This document shows positions 52,745 to 62,607 of a stretch of DNA of 64,000 bases, piece by piece. The notes under the pieces were generated by a model that did no database searches, had not been told where the DNA came from, and saw only the letters and a list, made by a program, of their open reading frames with translations. The translations under genes were made by a program, and so were the position numbers. Numbering within the stretch: position 1 is the first letter of the stretch; every line of letters begins with the position of its first letter. Source of the stretch: Shouchella clausii (GTDB taxonomy: Bacteria; Bacillota; Bacilli; Bacillales; Bacillaceae_D); contig NZ_BCXJ01000001.1 in the NCBI RefSeq assembly GCF_001598215.1, positions 124,001 to 188,000 on the forward strand, in the 5' to 3' direction.

Positions 52745-54418
52745 ATGCCACAAGCGAAAACCATATTTGATTACATTAAGCCGACCGACTATCGTTTTGT
52801 ACATATATGCAGGCGCTGTGACCAGCCGCAATTTTCAAATGAACGAGAGTCAGCAGAAGCATGCGTTCGCTGTGGAAATCACTCGTTCCACGTTGTTCCT
52901 TATTACAACCCAGCGCAAGATTATGGTTTAGATGTTGACTATTATGCGATCACAATGATGTATGCGCTGTGGAAAGAAGGGTTGCACAAAACGCAAGTTG
53001 TTTACGATGATTTTTACCGAAAAGCGCCGTTTGTAAAAGGCGTAGGCGATTTTAGCGGCGAGCTTGGCGGTTATGTTGCTTTCGGCGGCCTTGGGCACTT
53101 AATTGAAACGATGAACAACCTCCATTTCACGGAGGCTGATCTCGATTATTTGCGCCAGCAACCAGAAGGATTTGAAGAAGCGTTTCTTGAAGATTTGCGC
53201 AAATTGCGCTTTAGTGGTGATATGTATGCAGTCGAAGAAGGCAACCTTGTGTTCCCGAATACACCCCTTATCCGTTTAGAAGCACCGATATGGGAGTGCA
53301 TTTGGATTGAGGCGATGCTTTTAAACATTATCAACGCTGAGTCTCTTGTGTTGACTAAGGGATCACGCATTAAAACCATTGCCGGAAAAGACGGCTTGCT
53401 TGAAATGGGAAAACGCCGGGCGCAAGGGCGAGACGCTAGTGTATATGGCGCCAAAATGGCTTACATTGCGGGCTTCAATGCGACAAGCAACGTGAAAGCA
53501 GGCAAACAGTTTTCGATGCCGATTACAGGAACACAAGCCCATGTATATATTATGTTTCATCCATCAGAGCTAGAGGCGTTTCTCGCTTATGCCAACGTGT
53601 TTCCTCAAAAGACGATTCCCCTGCTCGACACGACGGATACGTTAAACAGCGGTTTGCCTCATGCGATTACGACTGCACGCAAGCTACAAGAAAAAGGCTT
53701 TGAGATGACGGCAGTGCGCCTAGATAGCGGCGACTTGGCGTATTTGTCGAAAAAAGTGCGCAAACGCCTCGATGAAGAAGGGCTTGAGCATGTAAAAATC
53801 GCGGCGACCAATGACTTGGATGAATACACCATCGCTTCTTTAAAACAGCAAGGAGCACAAATTGACATTTGGGGCGTAGGCACAAAATTTATTACCGCTT
53901 ACGATAACCCAGCCTTAGGAGGCGTCCATAAAATTGTAGCTCGACGGCCTCTGCCCCAAGAGTTGCAAGCGGGCACCTACAACGAGGATGACTGGATTCC
54001 GCTTATTAAAATATCAGAGAGCATCGAAAAAATTCTTAATCCAGGCCGCAAAAAAGTGTATCGATTATTCGGCCCAGACGGAATGGCAAAAGGGGACTAC
54101 ATTTGCTTAGCCCATGAAAGCCTGGATGGCCAATCAGAAATTGTCTTAAAACATCCGACCAATCCGTTGAAAGCGAAGAAAATCCGCGATTTTGAGGCAG
54201 TTGAGCTCCATAAGCAAATTTTTAAGCAAGGCAAATGCGTGTACGATGTCCCGACATTAGAAGAAGTGCGGGCCTACCATCAGCGCCAAAAGAACACGTT
54301 TTGGGAAGAGTATTTGCGCTTAGAAGTTCCCGAAGTGTATCCGGTTTCCCTTTCTGACGAACTAAGAAGCATGAAAGAACGACTGATTGAAGAAAAAAGG
54401 CAACATGATGATGTGTAA
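52745..54418 (+). CDS. pncB: Nicotinate phosphoribosyltransferase with N-terminal zinc ribbon
   Basis: A 557-residue NAD-salvage enzyme joining nicotinate to PRPP. The core shows DVDYYAITMMYALWKEGLH, KGSRIKTIAGKD, TGTQAHVYIM, AVRLDSGDLAYLSKKVR and WGVGTKFITAYD, as expected for the PncB family. Unusually, residues 18-45 form a CxxC...CxxC zinc ribbon (cysteines 22, 25, 40 and 43) before the core, making it longer than the usual 480-500. The ATG at 52745 is 8 bases from AAAGGAG; an in-frame GTG at 52724 lies upstream of that site. A terminator follows. Confidence 0.93.
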   Translation: MPQAKTIFDYIKPTDYRFVHICRRCDQPQFSNERESAEACVRCGNHSFHVVPYYNPAQDYGLDVDYYAITMMYALWKEGLHKTQVVYDDFYRKAPFVKGVGDFSGELGGYVAFGGLGHLIETMNNLHFTEADLDYLRQQPEGFEEAFLEDLRKLRFSGDMYAVEEGNLVFPNTPLIRLEAPIWECIWIEAMLLNIINAESLVLTKGSRIKTIAGKDGLLEMGKRRAQGRDASVYGAKMAYIAGFNATSNVKAGKQFSMPITGTQAHVYIMFHPSELEAFLAYANVFPQKTIPLLDTTDTLNSGLPHAITTARKLQEKGFEMTAVRLDSGDLAYLSKKVRKRLDEEGLEHVKIAATNDLDEYTIASLKQQGAQIDIWGVGTKFITAYDNPALGGVHKIVARRPLPQELQAGTYNEDDWIPLIKISESIEKILNPGRKKVYRLFGPDGMAKGDYICLAHESLDGQSEIVLKHPTNPLKAKKIRDFEAVELHKQIFKQGKCVYDVPTLEEVRAYHQRQKNTFWEEYLRLEVPEVYPVSLSDELRSMKERLIEEKRQHDDV

Positions 54419-54466
54419 CAACAGCAACACGTTTTAGGTGAAGAGGGGAATATGCAAACATCCCAG

Positions 54467-54494
54467 AGCCGTACCTTTGGTGCGGCTTTTTTTG
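54467..54494 (+). terminator. Terminator after pncB
   Basis: AGCCGTACC at 54467-54475 pairs with GGTGCGGCT at 54479-54487 with one mismatch, and seven Ts follow. Confidence 0.85.
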
Positions 54495-54614
54495 TTTTCT
54501 TTTCAGGTCAGAGTGCCCAATTGCAGAAAAGATTGTCAAATTTTCTACAAATCTCTTTACTTTGCTCGCTTTTTGCCGATGTAAAAGAAAAGGACGTAAA
54601 AGGCGAGGGGAAAG

Positions 54615-56588
54615 ATGATCGGAAAAAAGACGCTTAACTTAAAATGGAAACTCTTTTTGGCTTTTGGCCTTTTTCTACTAATACCAAGCTTAGTCATCGG
54701 GTTGTTTTCTTATGCGAGCACGAGAGACAATGTCGAAGAAACGATGCTTGAGCAAGCAAGCCATACGACAGCCAATGTCCATGCATCGCTGCAACAATTT
54801 ATGGAGCTGCAAACAGATAGCGTCCATTACGCTGGCCGTACGATCAATGTAAAGGAACTCTCAGAGGAACAACTTGAGCAGCGCCTTGTTGATTTAACGA
54901 ACATTAACGAGAATATTTTAGAAGTCTATTTAGTTGGACAGACAGGCGAAGCGGTTGCCTATAACAGCTCAACTGGATTTGGCTCAGAAGAAGAGCTCCA
55001 AGAATCATCATGGTTTAAACAGGCGAATGCCAGGCAAGTCGAGGTGTCGATTAGTGAACCGATTTTGACAGTCGAAGGGGAAGAGGAGCACGTCGAGGTC
55101 ATTATGGGGACGTTAACTGCTGACTCTACGAACGTTCTTGGTATTCGCATTAGCCTGAAAGAGCTGACGGATCAAGTCAATGCTGCAAAAATCGGCAGTA
55201 CAGGCTATATGTATTTAGCCGACCAATTTGGACGGATTGTCACACATCCGAATAAGGAAACAGGTGAATTTTTGCCGGTTAACTTAATGCAGCAATTTGA
55301 AGATGAAAGCGGGCAATTCCAGTCTGATGAAGACGGCGTTGTGCGGGAGCTGAATTATAATAAAATTAGCTCAACCGACTGGGTGTTAGTTGGGACAATG
55401 TTGCCGAATGAGGCAAGCCAAACGGTTCAACCAATCTTGCAGACGATGCTGATTGTCATTGCAGCGACATTGGTGGGCGGGTGTGTCATCATTTACTTTG
55501 TCGTCCGTTCCGTCGTTGCTCCCCTTTCCGGATTGGCTAAAATGGCAAACGTGATCAAAAGCGGCAATTTAGGTGCGAAGTACGAAGGAAAGGCACTTGC
55601 CAATGACGAAATTGGCGCCCTTGCTGAGGCGTTTGACGATATGCGGAATTCACTTATTCTGACAGTAAGCCATATTCAAGATAAAGCGACTTATTTGGCT
55701 TCTTCCTCTGAAGAATTACAAGCGAGCACCGAGCAAAATATGCAGGCAACTGAGCAAATCACACTCGCAGTCCAAGAGGTCTCTTCTGGGGTTGACGCCC
55801 AATCGTCCAGCATGGAACAGGGGCGGAAAGCAACCACTTCTGTGTCACAGGGCATTTCCGATATTGTCATGTCTGCATCTAGCGTGCAAACAGCCGTTGA
55901 CCAAGCGGCTGCGATTGTGGATAGCGGACAGAAAGGCGTGGAACGCAGCGTTTCGCAAATGAATGCCATTGATGCCCATGTATCTGAGCTTGCTGGCACG
56001 ATTGAGTCGCTGGAACAACAAGCGAAAACAATTGGCCAAGTGATTCGCTTAATTTCCGATATTTCCGAGCAAACGAACTTGCTCGCTTTAAACGCTTCGA
56101 TTGAAGCTGCACGAGCTGGCGAGCATGGCCGCGGTTTCGCAGTCGTTGCCGATGAAGTCAGGAAGCTAGCAGAACAGACAAACGAAGCTGCCCAAAACGT
56201 GCAGGAGCAAATTCGCGACATTCAAACAGGGACGATGAGTGCTGGAAAAGCGATGCAAGCAGGCAAAGGCGAAGTGGCAAAAGGGGTCGAAGTCATTCAA
56301 GATGCAGGTGCTTCCTTTACAGCTATCCAGTCAAACATGGATGAAGTGCGTGAAAAAATAAATCAAGTCACAAACGAAGCGAAACAAATGGCTATTCAAA
56401 CTGAACAGTTTATGCTTTCGTATGACGATATTTCGCAAGCAGCTGAAACGACGTCTGCTCATGTCCAAAACGTATCAGCAGCAACTGAAGAGCAGCTTGC
56501 TTCAATGGAAGAAATTTTAAGTTCGACCACAAACTTGTCGGCGTTGGCTGAAGAACTGGAAGAAATGATTCAGCGATTTAAATGGTAA
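54615..56588 (+). CDS. Methyl-accepting chemotaxis protein
   Basis: A 657-residue chemoreceptor. TM1 lies at residues 10-31, an extracytoplasmic Cache sensor from about 35 to 275 (with [19 protein letters not shown]), TM2 at about 280-300, a HAMP linker to about 355 ([17 protein letters not shown]), then a long coiled coil with the signalling hairpin [20 protein letters not shown] and [12 protein letters not shown]. It senses a small ligand outside and controls CheA. The ATG follows AGGGGAAAG. It is a single-gene unit. Confidence 0.94.
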   Translation: MIGKKTLNLKWKLFLAFGLFLLIPSLVIGLFSYASTRDNVEETMLEQASHTTANVHASLQQFMELQTDSVHYAGRTINVKELSEEQLEQRLVDLTNINENILEVYLVGQTGEAVAYNSSTGFGSEEELQESSWFKQANARQVEVSISEPILTVEGEEEHVEVIMGTLTADSTNVLGIRISLKELTDQVNAAKIGSTGYMYLADQFGRIVTHPNKETGEFLPVNLMQQFEDESGQFQSDEDGVVRELNYNKISSTDWVLVGTMLPNEASQTVQPILQTMLIVIAATLVGGCVIIYFVVRSVVAPLSGLAKMANVIKSGNLGAKYEGKALANDEIGALAEAFDDMRNSLILTVSHIQDKATYLASSSEELQASTEQNMQATEQITLAVQEVSSGVDAQSSSMEQGRKATTSVSQGISDIVMSASSVQTAVDQAAAIVDSGQKGVERSVSQMNAIDAHVSELAGTIESLEQQAKTIGQVIRLISDISEQTNLLALNASIEAARAGEHGRGFAVVADEVRKLAEQTNEAAQNVQEQIRDIQTGTMSAGKAMQAGKGEVAKGVEVIQDAGASFTAIQSNMDEVREKINQVTNEAKQMAIQTEQFMLSYDDISQAAETTSAHVQNVSAATEEQLASMEEILSSTTNLSALAEELEEMIQRFKW

Positions 56589-56592
56589 CGAC

Positions 56593-56650
56593 AACAGGGG
56601 TTGCCCCAAAAGCGCTTTGCAGCGATCTTTTGAGACAACCCCTGTTTTTA
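56593..56650. terminator. Long terminator between convergent genes
   Basis: AACAGGGGTTG at 56593-56603 pairs with CAACCCCTGTT at 56636-56646, with an inner stem CAAAAG/CTTTTG, and a T run follows on the plus strand. Confidence 0.85.
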
Positions 56651-56656
56651 AGTTGC

Positions 56657-57817
56657 TTAAAAGAAGTCGACAAGAGCTGGCTGCTCTCCGGGAATAAGGC
56701 GAAAAAAATCTTGTAATGCTTTTTCGTCGCCGCGGATGAAGCCGGCATTCTTGAAAAAAGTAGGACGTTTATAGCCGAGCATGAGCGCTGTCAGTGTTTG
56801 GATGTCCGTTTCGAATATTGGCTTATCTCCGCCAACGGTTGTCGGTTGTGCTTTTCCATTTTTAACTGAGAACGCAAACAATCGATTGTTCCACTCCGCG
56901 ACTGGGTCACTAATATGGAACACAAAGTCGCCTTGCTCTCCGGCAAGAAACGGGTAAGCTTGGAAGAACTCAGCGACATCAACAATGCGGGCCATAAAGT
57001 ATGGAATTGTCTCTGCTTTTGTTTTTGCGTCTGGCAGAAAATACGACAAGCCTTCTGCTGCTGGCACAGTCAACTCAGCCGTGTCAGCCATGGAATCGTG
57101 CTGGCCGATAAAGGCAAACAAAGCAGTTAAGTCTTCTTGGTTGCCAAAGATCAGTTCCGCTGTTGCAAAATTCCGTTTTTGAATCGTATACATCATATAA
57201 GCGCTCGGCTCTCCGCTTGCGTCCATGTACAAAACGGCTTTCTTTGTTTTGTGCGCTCCGTTTTGTAGATGCTCCCACCATTGCGCATCGCGGACGAGCA
57301 TTCCATGGGAGAGGTGCTTCTCGTAGACGGTACGAATTCTCGAATCAAATGGGTCGACCCGTTCTAGCTTGCCGGCAGCAATTGGCAAGGGCTTCGGCAG
57401 TTGTTTGGCATTTAGTCTATAGGTTGTCTCCTCACAAAGAATTTCCCAGCCGAATTTGCGGTAAAAGCTCACCGAAAATGGCGCTAAATACGACAATAAG
57501 TGGCCTTCTGCGCGCATCGTTTGCAATGTGTGGTCAAGCAGTTGGCGCACATGGCCTTTGCGCCGTTGTTCAGGATAGGAAGCAACGCCGGCAAGGCCAC
57601 CCATTGGCATCGTTTTTCCGTGGATGTGGACAGCTAAAGGCAAAAGTGCTAGTTTTGAGATGAGCTGGCCATTTTCAGTGGCGCCGATGTTAATTGATCT
57701 CTCCCATGCTTTTTGGGCATGTTGGCGGTGGTCATCAGGGTTGTCAACTTGAAAAGCGTAGCAGCTAAGCTGAAAAGCTTGCTCGAAATCTTTGTCAGTT
57801 AGTCTATGAATCGTCAT
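56657..57817 (-). CDS. Eis-like GNAT N-acetyltransferase
   Basis: A 386-residue protein of the Eis family. It has an N-terminal GNAT domain with GGLAGVASYPEQRRKGHVRQLLDHTL (acetyl-CoA loop RRKGHV), a second GNAT-like domain and a C-terminal SCP2-like sterol-carrier fold (VKNGKAQPTTVGGDKPIFE). Eis proteins acetylate amines, including aminoglycosides in some species; the substrate here is not known. I start at the ATG at 57817, 8 bases after GGGGGG, because the open frame upstream to 57862 lacks a start signal. Confidence 0.9.
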   Translation of the reverse strand: MTIHRLTDKDFEQAFQLSCYAFQVDNPDDHRQHAQKAWERSINIGATENGQLISKLALLPLAVHIHGKTMPMGGLAGVASYPEQRRKGHVRQLLDHTLQTMRAEGHLLSYLAPFSVSFYRKFGWEILCEETTYRLNAKQLPKPLPIAAGKLERVDPFDSRIRTVYEKHLSHGMLVRDAQWWEHLQNGAHKTKKAVLYMDASGEPSAYMMYTIQKRNFATAELIFGNQEDLTALFAFIGQHDSMADTAELTVPAAEGLSYFLPDAKTKAETIPYFMARIVDVAEFFQAYPFLAGEQGDFVFHISDPVAEWNNRLFAFSVKNGKAQPTTVGGDKPIFETDIQTLTALMLGYKRPTFFKNAGFIRGDEKALQDFFRLIPGEQPALVDFF

Positions 57818-57938
57818 AGTAGCATCCCCCCAGGTTTTGCAGGCTATGTTTAAGTTTAGCACGGCAGACGAAGAATGAAAGCGAAAAAATATGATACAAT
57901 ACGATGAAAGAACTTAATCATAATGGGGTGTAGCGTGA

Positions 57939-59312
57939 ATGGCAAGTTCAGTGAAGGAACGGCTGCGTCAAAACCGCGCCGCGCATTTAGAAGAATTGGC
58001 TGCATTTTTAAAAATTCCAAGCATTAGCTCCATTTCCGAGCATAAGGCAGATATCCGTGCTGCAGCAAAATGGTTGAAGCAAGCGTTTCTAAACGCAAAA
58101 ATGGAAAAAGTGGAAATCATTGAAACGAAAAAGCATCCAATCGTTTATGCAGAGTGGCTTGGAGCAGGGCCAGAGGCAAAAACGATATTGATTTATGGCC
58201 ATTATGATGTTCAGCCAGTTGACCCTTTGCATTTATGGGAAACGGAACCGTTTGAGCCGACCGTTCGCGACGGCAAGCTTTATGCCCGTGGGGCAAGCGA
58301 TGACAAGGGCCAAGTGTTCATGCATCTGAAAGCGGTGCAAACGATGCTTGAAGTAGAAGGGACATTGCCGTTTAACGTCAAATTTTTAATCGAGGGCGAA
58401 GAGGAGATTGGCTCGCCTAATCTTGATGAGTTCGTGGCCAACGAAAAAGAGCGTTTAGCTGCGGATGTGTTGCTCATTTCCGATACGACGATGCTTGAAG
58501 CAGGCAAACCGGCCATCTGTTCCGGGCTGCGCGGCATTGCCGCGTTAGAAGTCCGCGTACAAGGAGCAAAAAGCGATTTACACTCTGGCCTGTATGGGGG
58601 CGCGGTACAAAATGCCCTTCATGCCCTTGTGCAATTGCTCGCTTCGATGCGCGATGAGAACGGCAAAATTACGATTGACGGCTTTTATGAAGGGATCGAA
58701 ATGCCTTCTGCAGAAGAAATGGAAAGCATCAAGTCGTTAGGGAGCGGGGAAGAGGCACTGAAAGAAGAGCTTGGTGTCAACGAGCTTTTCGGAGAAAAAG
58801 GGTATACAGCCCGAGAGCGTACGTGGATTAGGCCGACGCTTGAATTAAACGGTGTGTATGGCGGTTTCCAAGGGGAAGGCGTCAAAACGGTCATTCCTGC
58901 GGAAGCAACCGCAAAAATTACATGCCGCTTAGTGCCGGGACAAGATCCAATTGACATATTGGAAAAAATCGAAGCCCATATCCAAGCACATACGCCGCCT
59001 GGAGTGACAGTGGCAACAGAGCGTCATGATACAGGCAAGCCTTTTGTAGCTCCAGTCACAGATCCTGTATTTGCTGCATGTGCCCGCGCTTATGAGGAAG
59101 TCTATAAGACAGAAGTGGCGTACACAAGGATGGGTGGGTCCATTCCTGTAGTGGAGACATTTGATTCGCAACTTCATATTCCGATTGTCCTTATGGGATT
59201 CGGTTTGCCGAGCGAGAATTTCCATGCTCCAAATGAACATTTTCATCTCGAAAATTTTGACAAAGGGATGGAAACCATTGTCGCTTTTTGGAACCAATAT
59301 GCAAATAGGTAA
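57939..59312 (+). CDS. M20 family dipeptidase/carboxypeptidase
   Basis: A 457-residue zinc peptidase. ILIYGHYDVQPVDP holds the first zinc histidine and the catalytic aspartate, DDKGQVFMHLKAV the bridging aspartate, FLIEGEEEIGSPN the catalytic glutamate and zinc ligand, and ENFHAPNEHFHLENF the last histidine. An inserted dimerisation domain lies at about 205-370. It is of the CNDP/ArgE-DapE group that cuts dipeptides in the cytosol. The ATG follows GGGGTG. Confidence 0.93.
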   Translation: MASSVKERLRQNRAAHLEELAAFLKIPSISSISEHKADIRAAAKWLKQAFLNAKMEKVEIIETKKHPIVYAEWLGAGPEAKTILIYGHYDVQPVDPLHLWETEPFEPTVRDGKLYARGASDDKGQVFMHLKAVQTMLEVEGTLPFNVKFLIEGEEEIGSPNLDEFVANEKERLAADVLLISDTTMLEAGKPAICSGLRGIAALEVRVQGAKSDLHSGLYGGAVQNALHALVQLLASMRDENGKITIDGFYEGIEMPSAEEMESIKSLGSGEEALKEELGVNELFGEKGYTARERTWIRPTLELNGVYGGFQGEGVKTVIPAEATAKITCRLVPGQDPIDILEKIEAHIQAHTPPGVTVATERHDTGKPFVAPVTDPVFAACARAYEEVYKTEVAYTRMGGSIPVVETFDSQLHIPIVLMGFGLPSENFHAPNEHFHLENFDKGMETIVAFWNQYANR

Positions 59313-59532
59313 AGGAAAACGGATCGCCATGTTCGTCGCCGGCCTGTCGACTACGTTTTGGACGCGTAACCAAAACGGTCGAGAGGCCTTTTCTTTCCCT
59401 TTCATTCGTCAATGATGGCGTAGCAAGCCTATGTGAAGACAGCTTTAAGATTCGTTTGCATAGGCATCAGGCACGATTTATTTATAGTAAACTAAAGATA
59501 GAAAGCATTGTGAATGGAGGAGACATTTTCGT

Positions 59533-60330
59533 ATGGACCAACAAATAGGACCACACATTCAGTTAATTGCCCTTGATATGGATGGGACACTACTGGATGA
59601 CAATCACGAAATTTCGGAAGGCAATCGCGAGGCGATTGCAGAAGCTCAGGAATTAGGTGTCCATGTTGTTTTAGCAACAGGCAGGACGTTGGCAAGTTGC
59701 GGGAAGTACGCAACATCGCTTGGGCTGAAGTCTTTCTTAGTGACCGCTAATGGCGGTGAGATTTATGACTGTGAAGGAAGTGTTTTTAATACGAGTTTGG
59801 TGCCGCCAGAGGCGGTTGACCATGTATACGAACTAACGGAGAAACACGGCGTTCATGTATGGGGCGCTTCAAGGAAATCCATATTCCGCGGCAAGTTGCC
59901 TGATGATAGGCATGGCCACGAGTGGCTGAAGTTCGGATTTGATACGGAAGATGATGAGGTGCGCAAAGAAATTATTGCTGAGCTACAGCTGCGGGCCATC
60001 ACAGAAATAACCAACTCAAGCCCAACTAATATCGAAGTCAATGCCCTCGGCATTAACAAAGCGTTTGCGTTAAAGAAAGTATGCGATGACTTAGGCATTT
60101 CGTTGCAAAACGTGATGGCCGTTGGCGACAGTTTAAATGACATTGCTATGATTACCGAGGCAGGCCTTGGTATCGCCATGGGCAATGCCCAAGAGGCTGT
60201 AAAGCGGAAAGCCGATTGGATTACAGCAACAAACACCAATGATGGCGTTGCCGCTGCTATTCAACGCTGGGTCGTATTGCCGCAACAGAAGGAAAAACGG
60301 AAAGCAGAGGAGAAATCAGGTTCTCATTAA
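59533..60330 (+). CDS. HAD superfamily phosphatase, Cof type
   Basis: A 265-residue hydrolase. The nucleophile loop LIALDMDGTLLDD is motif I (first Asp nucleophile), VVLATGRT motif II, and MAVGDSLNDIAMI motif IV, with a C2B cap between, as in Bacillus YcsE/YitU-like sugar-phosphate phosphatases. The central substrate stretch includes IEVNALGINKAFALKKV. GGAGGAG precedes the ATG. The substrate is not determined. Confidence 0.92.
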   Translation: MDQQIGPHIQLIALDMDGTLLDDNHEISEGNREAIAEAQELGVHVVLATGRTLASCGKYATSLGLKSFLVTANGGEIYDCEGSVFNTSLVPPEAVDHVYELTEKHGVHVWGASRKSIFRGKLPDDRHGHEWLKFGFDTEDDEVRKEIIAELQLRAITEITNSSPTNIEVNALGINKAFALKKVCDDLGISLQNVMAVGDSLNDIAMITEAGLGIAMGNAQEAVKRKADWITATNTNDGVAAAIQRWVVLPQQKEKRKAEEKSGSH

Positions 60331-60721
60331 ACGACGGACTGTGTGGAAACGAAGATCTTGGTGTTCGGACAAAATAGGTTTCTCAATTTTGTGAGGGATA
60401 AAGAAAGCAGAGGCTCGCTGTGCTGTAGTGTGGACGTGAGCAATCGAAAGCGTGCTCTGCTGGATATAATGGTTATAGAGTTGTCTAAGGCATGTATAAG
60501 CGGCCTTAAGACGGCTCTTTTTTTATTTCCTGTCAAATGCCAATCAAAGCAGTTGTCCCACCGAAGATGGATAAGGCTCGTTTTGTGGTGCCACAGAAAC
60601 CTGGAACCTCTTTTTACTGGTAAGTATGATAACGTCGAACTAGACGCACGCTATGCAGAAGAACAGGAAAAGATCTCGGTACGTTGTATTGCTTGTTGTG
60701 AATATTTTTTGTCTATGAGTC
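60331..60721. other. Region between the HAD gene and the mnt promoter
   Basis: An open frame of 134 codons at 60343-60747 has no ribosome binding site and a random-looking composition, so I do not call it. A weak hairpin (AAGCGGCC / GACGGCT) with seven Ts near 60496-60525 may end the HAD transcript. Confidence 0.4.
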
Positions 60722-60767
60722 TTGACAAAGTTGGCATTGGTTATTAAAGTTGCATTAGAGAAACTTT
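60722..60767 (+). promoter_or_regulatory. mnt promoter with MntR-type operator
   Basis: A consensus -35 TTGACA at 60722-60727 is followed after 17 bases by TAAAGT at 60745-60750. Overlapping that -10 is the dyad AAAGTTGC-attaga-GAAACTTT at 60746-60767, which resembles the Bacillus MntR site (TTTGCxTNAGGRAAAC type). It would let manganese-loaded MntR repress the importer that follows. Confidence 0.65.
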
Positions 60768-60836
60768 ATTGTGGACAGGAAAGTGTCCTGCATTTATGCA
60801 TAAAGTAATGAAAAGAGAATATGGCTAAAGGGGGAT

Positions 60837-61799
60837 ATGTCATTGAATAAGAACATATGGGGTATAAGTTCAATAAGTGCAGCAGTTGTCTTACTTGCTG
60901 CGACAGGTTGTTCAGATGGAGCGGGCGGAGAAGTCGAACCAAGTGAGGATGATCCCATTCAAGTCGTCGCCACGATTGCCCAAATTGGCGAGCCATTAGA
61001 AAGAATTGGCGGCGATTTTGTGGAAGTAAAAACGATTATGGGGCCTGGGGTAGACCCGCATTTATATGAGGCATCGCAAAGTGATTTGCAAACGATTGGT
61101 AATGCGGATGTCATTTTCTATAATGGCCTTCATTTAGAAGCACAAATGTCTGACGTATTTGCCAATGTGGATGTACCTGCACTGGCTATTGGCGAAGAAG
61201 TGGCGGAAAGTGAATTGCTAGATGATGAAGAGGACGCTTCGGCGACAGACCCGCATATTTGGTTTGACGTAAACATGTGGCAACAGGCGATTGACGCCGC
61301 CGTTGAACAATTAAAGGAAATAGCGCCAAGTGAAGCCGATTATTTTGAACAAAACAAGCAAGATTATTTTGCAGAGTTAGATGAGCTCTATACATTTTCG
61401 GTCGAGAAGTTAGGCGAAATTCCTGAAGAGCAGCGGATTTTAGTAACAGCCCATGACGCGTTCCAATATTTTGGGCGTATGAATAACATAGAAGTGGTCG
61501 GCTTGCAAGGTTTAAGCACAGAAGACGAGGTTGGCATTTCTGACATTCAATCAACGATTGATACAATTGTCGAAAAACAAGTACCTGCTGTATTTGTAGA
61601 AAGCAGTGTCAATGATTCTTCGATACAGGCTGTGATTGAAGGCGCTGGAGAAGCTGGTGTTGACATTGAATTAGGAGGCACACTTTATTCTGATGCAATG
61701 GGAGAAGCAGGGACAGAGGAAGGCACATATATTGGGATGTACCGACACAATGTCGAAACCATTTATGATGCGCTTATGAATGGAGGCGGCCAAGACTAA
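60837..61799 (+). CDS. mntA: Manganese/zinc ABC transporter substrate-binding lipoprotein
   Basis: A 320-residue protein of the TroA/PsaA cluster 9 family. The signal peptide ends with LLAATGC, so a lipid-anchored cysteine is expected near residue 25. Metal ligands are the histidines in GVDPHLYEAS and ATDPHIWFD, a glutamate in the LQGLSTEDEVG segment and the aspartate in LGGTLYSDAMG. An acidic linker (LLDDEEDASATD) precedes the second histidine. The ATG at 60837 follows AAAGGGGG. First gene of an mntABCD-type operon behind an MntR-like site, hence manganese is the likelier metal. Confidence 0.9.
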   Translation: MSLNKNIWGISSISAAVVLLAATGCSDGAGGEVEPSEDDPIQVVATIAQIGEPLERIGGDFVEVKTIMGPGVDPHLYEASQSDLQTIGNADVIFYNGLHLEAQMSDVFANVDVPALAIGEEVAESELLDDEEDASATDPHIWFDVNMWQQAIDAAVEQLKEIAPSEADYFEQNKQDYFAELDELYTFSVEKLGEIPEEQRILVTAHDAFQYFGRMNNIEVVGLQGLSTEDEVGISDIQSTIDTIVEKQVPAVFVESSVNDSSIQAVIEGAGEAGVDIELGGTLYSDAMGEAGTEEGTYIGMYRHNVETIYDALMNGGGQD

Positions 61800-61851
61800 T
61801 TAAATGATGGCGGATTAGTGGCGGAGCGCACCAACAGGAGATGAACAGAAC

Positions 61852-62607
61852 ATGAATGTAATTGAAGTCCGGCAGCTTAGCGCTGCTTATCGAAAAAACA
61901 CGGTGTTGCAAAATGTCTCATTTGAGATCGCCCCAGGTACATTAACGGGCATTGTTGGGCCAAACGGAGCAGGGAAATCAACGTTAATCAAAACGGTGCT
62001 CCAATTGCACCCTTACTTGTCAGGAGACGTAACCTTTTTCGGCGAACCCCTTAAAAAAGTAAAAACGCGGATTGGTTACGTTCCACAGCGAGGCTCAGTT
62101 GATTGGGATTTTCCGACAAACGCTCTAGATGTTGTGCTGATGGGGCTGTATGGCCGGATTGGCTGGCTGAAATGGCCGCAAAAAAAACATCGGGAAAAAG
62201 CAATGCAAGCACTTGAAAAAGTCGGGATGACTGAGTACGCAAATCGGCAAATTAGCCAGCTTTCTGGTGGGCAGCAGCAACGTGTGTTTTTAGCACGTGC
62301 CCTTGTACAAGAGGCTGATCTTTATTTTATGGATGAGCCACTTGCTGGCGTCGACGCTGCTACAGAGCGAGCGATTATGGCGATATTAAAAGAGTTGCGT
62401 AAAGAGGGAAAAACGGTTCTTGTCGTTCACCATGATTTACAGACAGTGGCTGATTATTTTGACCACGTGCTTTTTCTAAACAAGACGGTTATTGCCCATG
62501 GGCCGACGGAAGAAGTGTATACGGCTGCTAATATTGAAAAAACGTACGGCGGTGCGATCCACTTCATGAAAGGGGATGGGCGCAATGTCAGTGCTATCAT
62601 CCATTAA
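61852..62607 (+). CDS. mntB: Manganese ABC transporter ATP-binding protein
   Basis: A 251-residue ATPase with Walker A GPNGAGKST, signature LSGGQQQR, Walker B LYFMDEPLAGVD and H-loop VVHHD, all intact. The order and similarity of neighbours match Bacillus mntB. The ATG at 61852 follows AGGAGATG. Its end overlaps the next permease gene by 23 bases. Confidence 0.93.
   Translation: MNVIEVRQLSAAYRKNTVLQNVSFEIAPGTLTGIVGPNGAGKSTLIKTVLQLHPYLSGDVTFFGEPLKKVKTRIGYVPQRGSVDWDFPTNALDVVLMGLYGRIGWLKWPQKKHREKAMQALEKVGMTEYANRQISQLSGGQQQRVFLARALVQEADLYFMDEPLAGVDAATERAIMAILKELRKEGKTVLVVHHDLQTVADYFDHVLFLNKTVIAHGPTEEVYTAANIEKTYGGAIHFMKGDGRNVSAIIH

Noticed and set aside
60343-60747. A 134-codon plus-strand frame before the mnt promoter
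   Set aside because: It runs through a terminator-like hairpin and the -35 element, lacks a ribosome binding site and has cysteine- and leucine-rich random composition.
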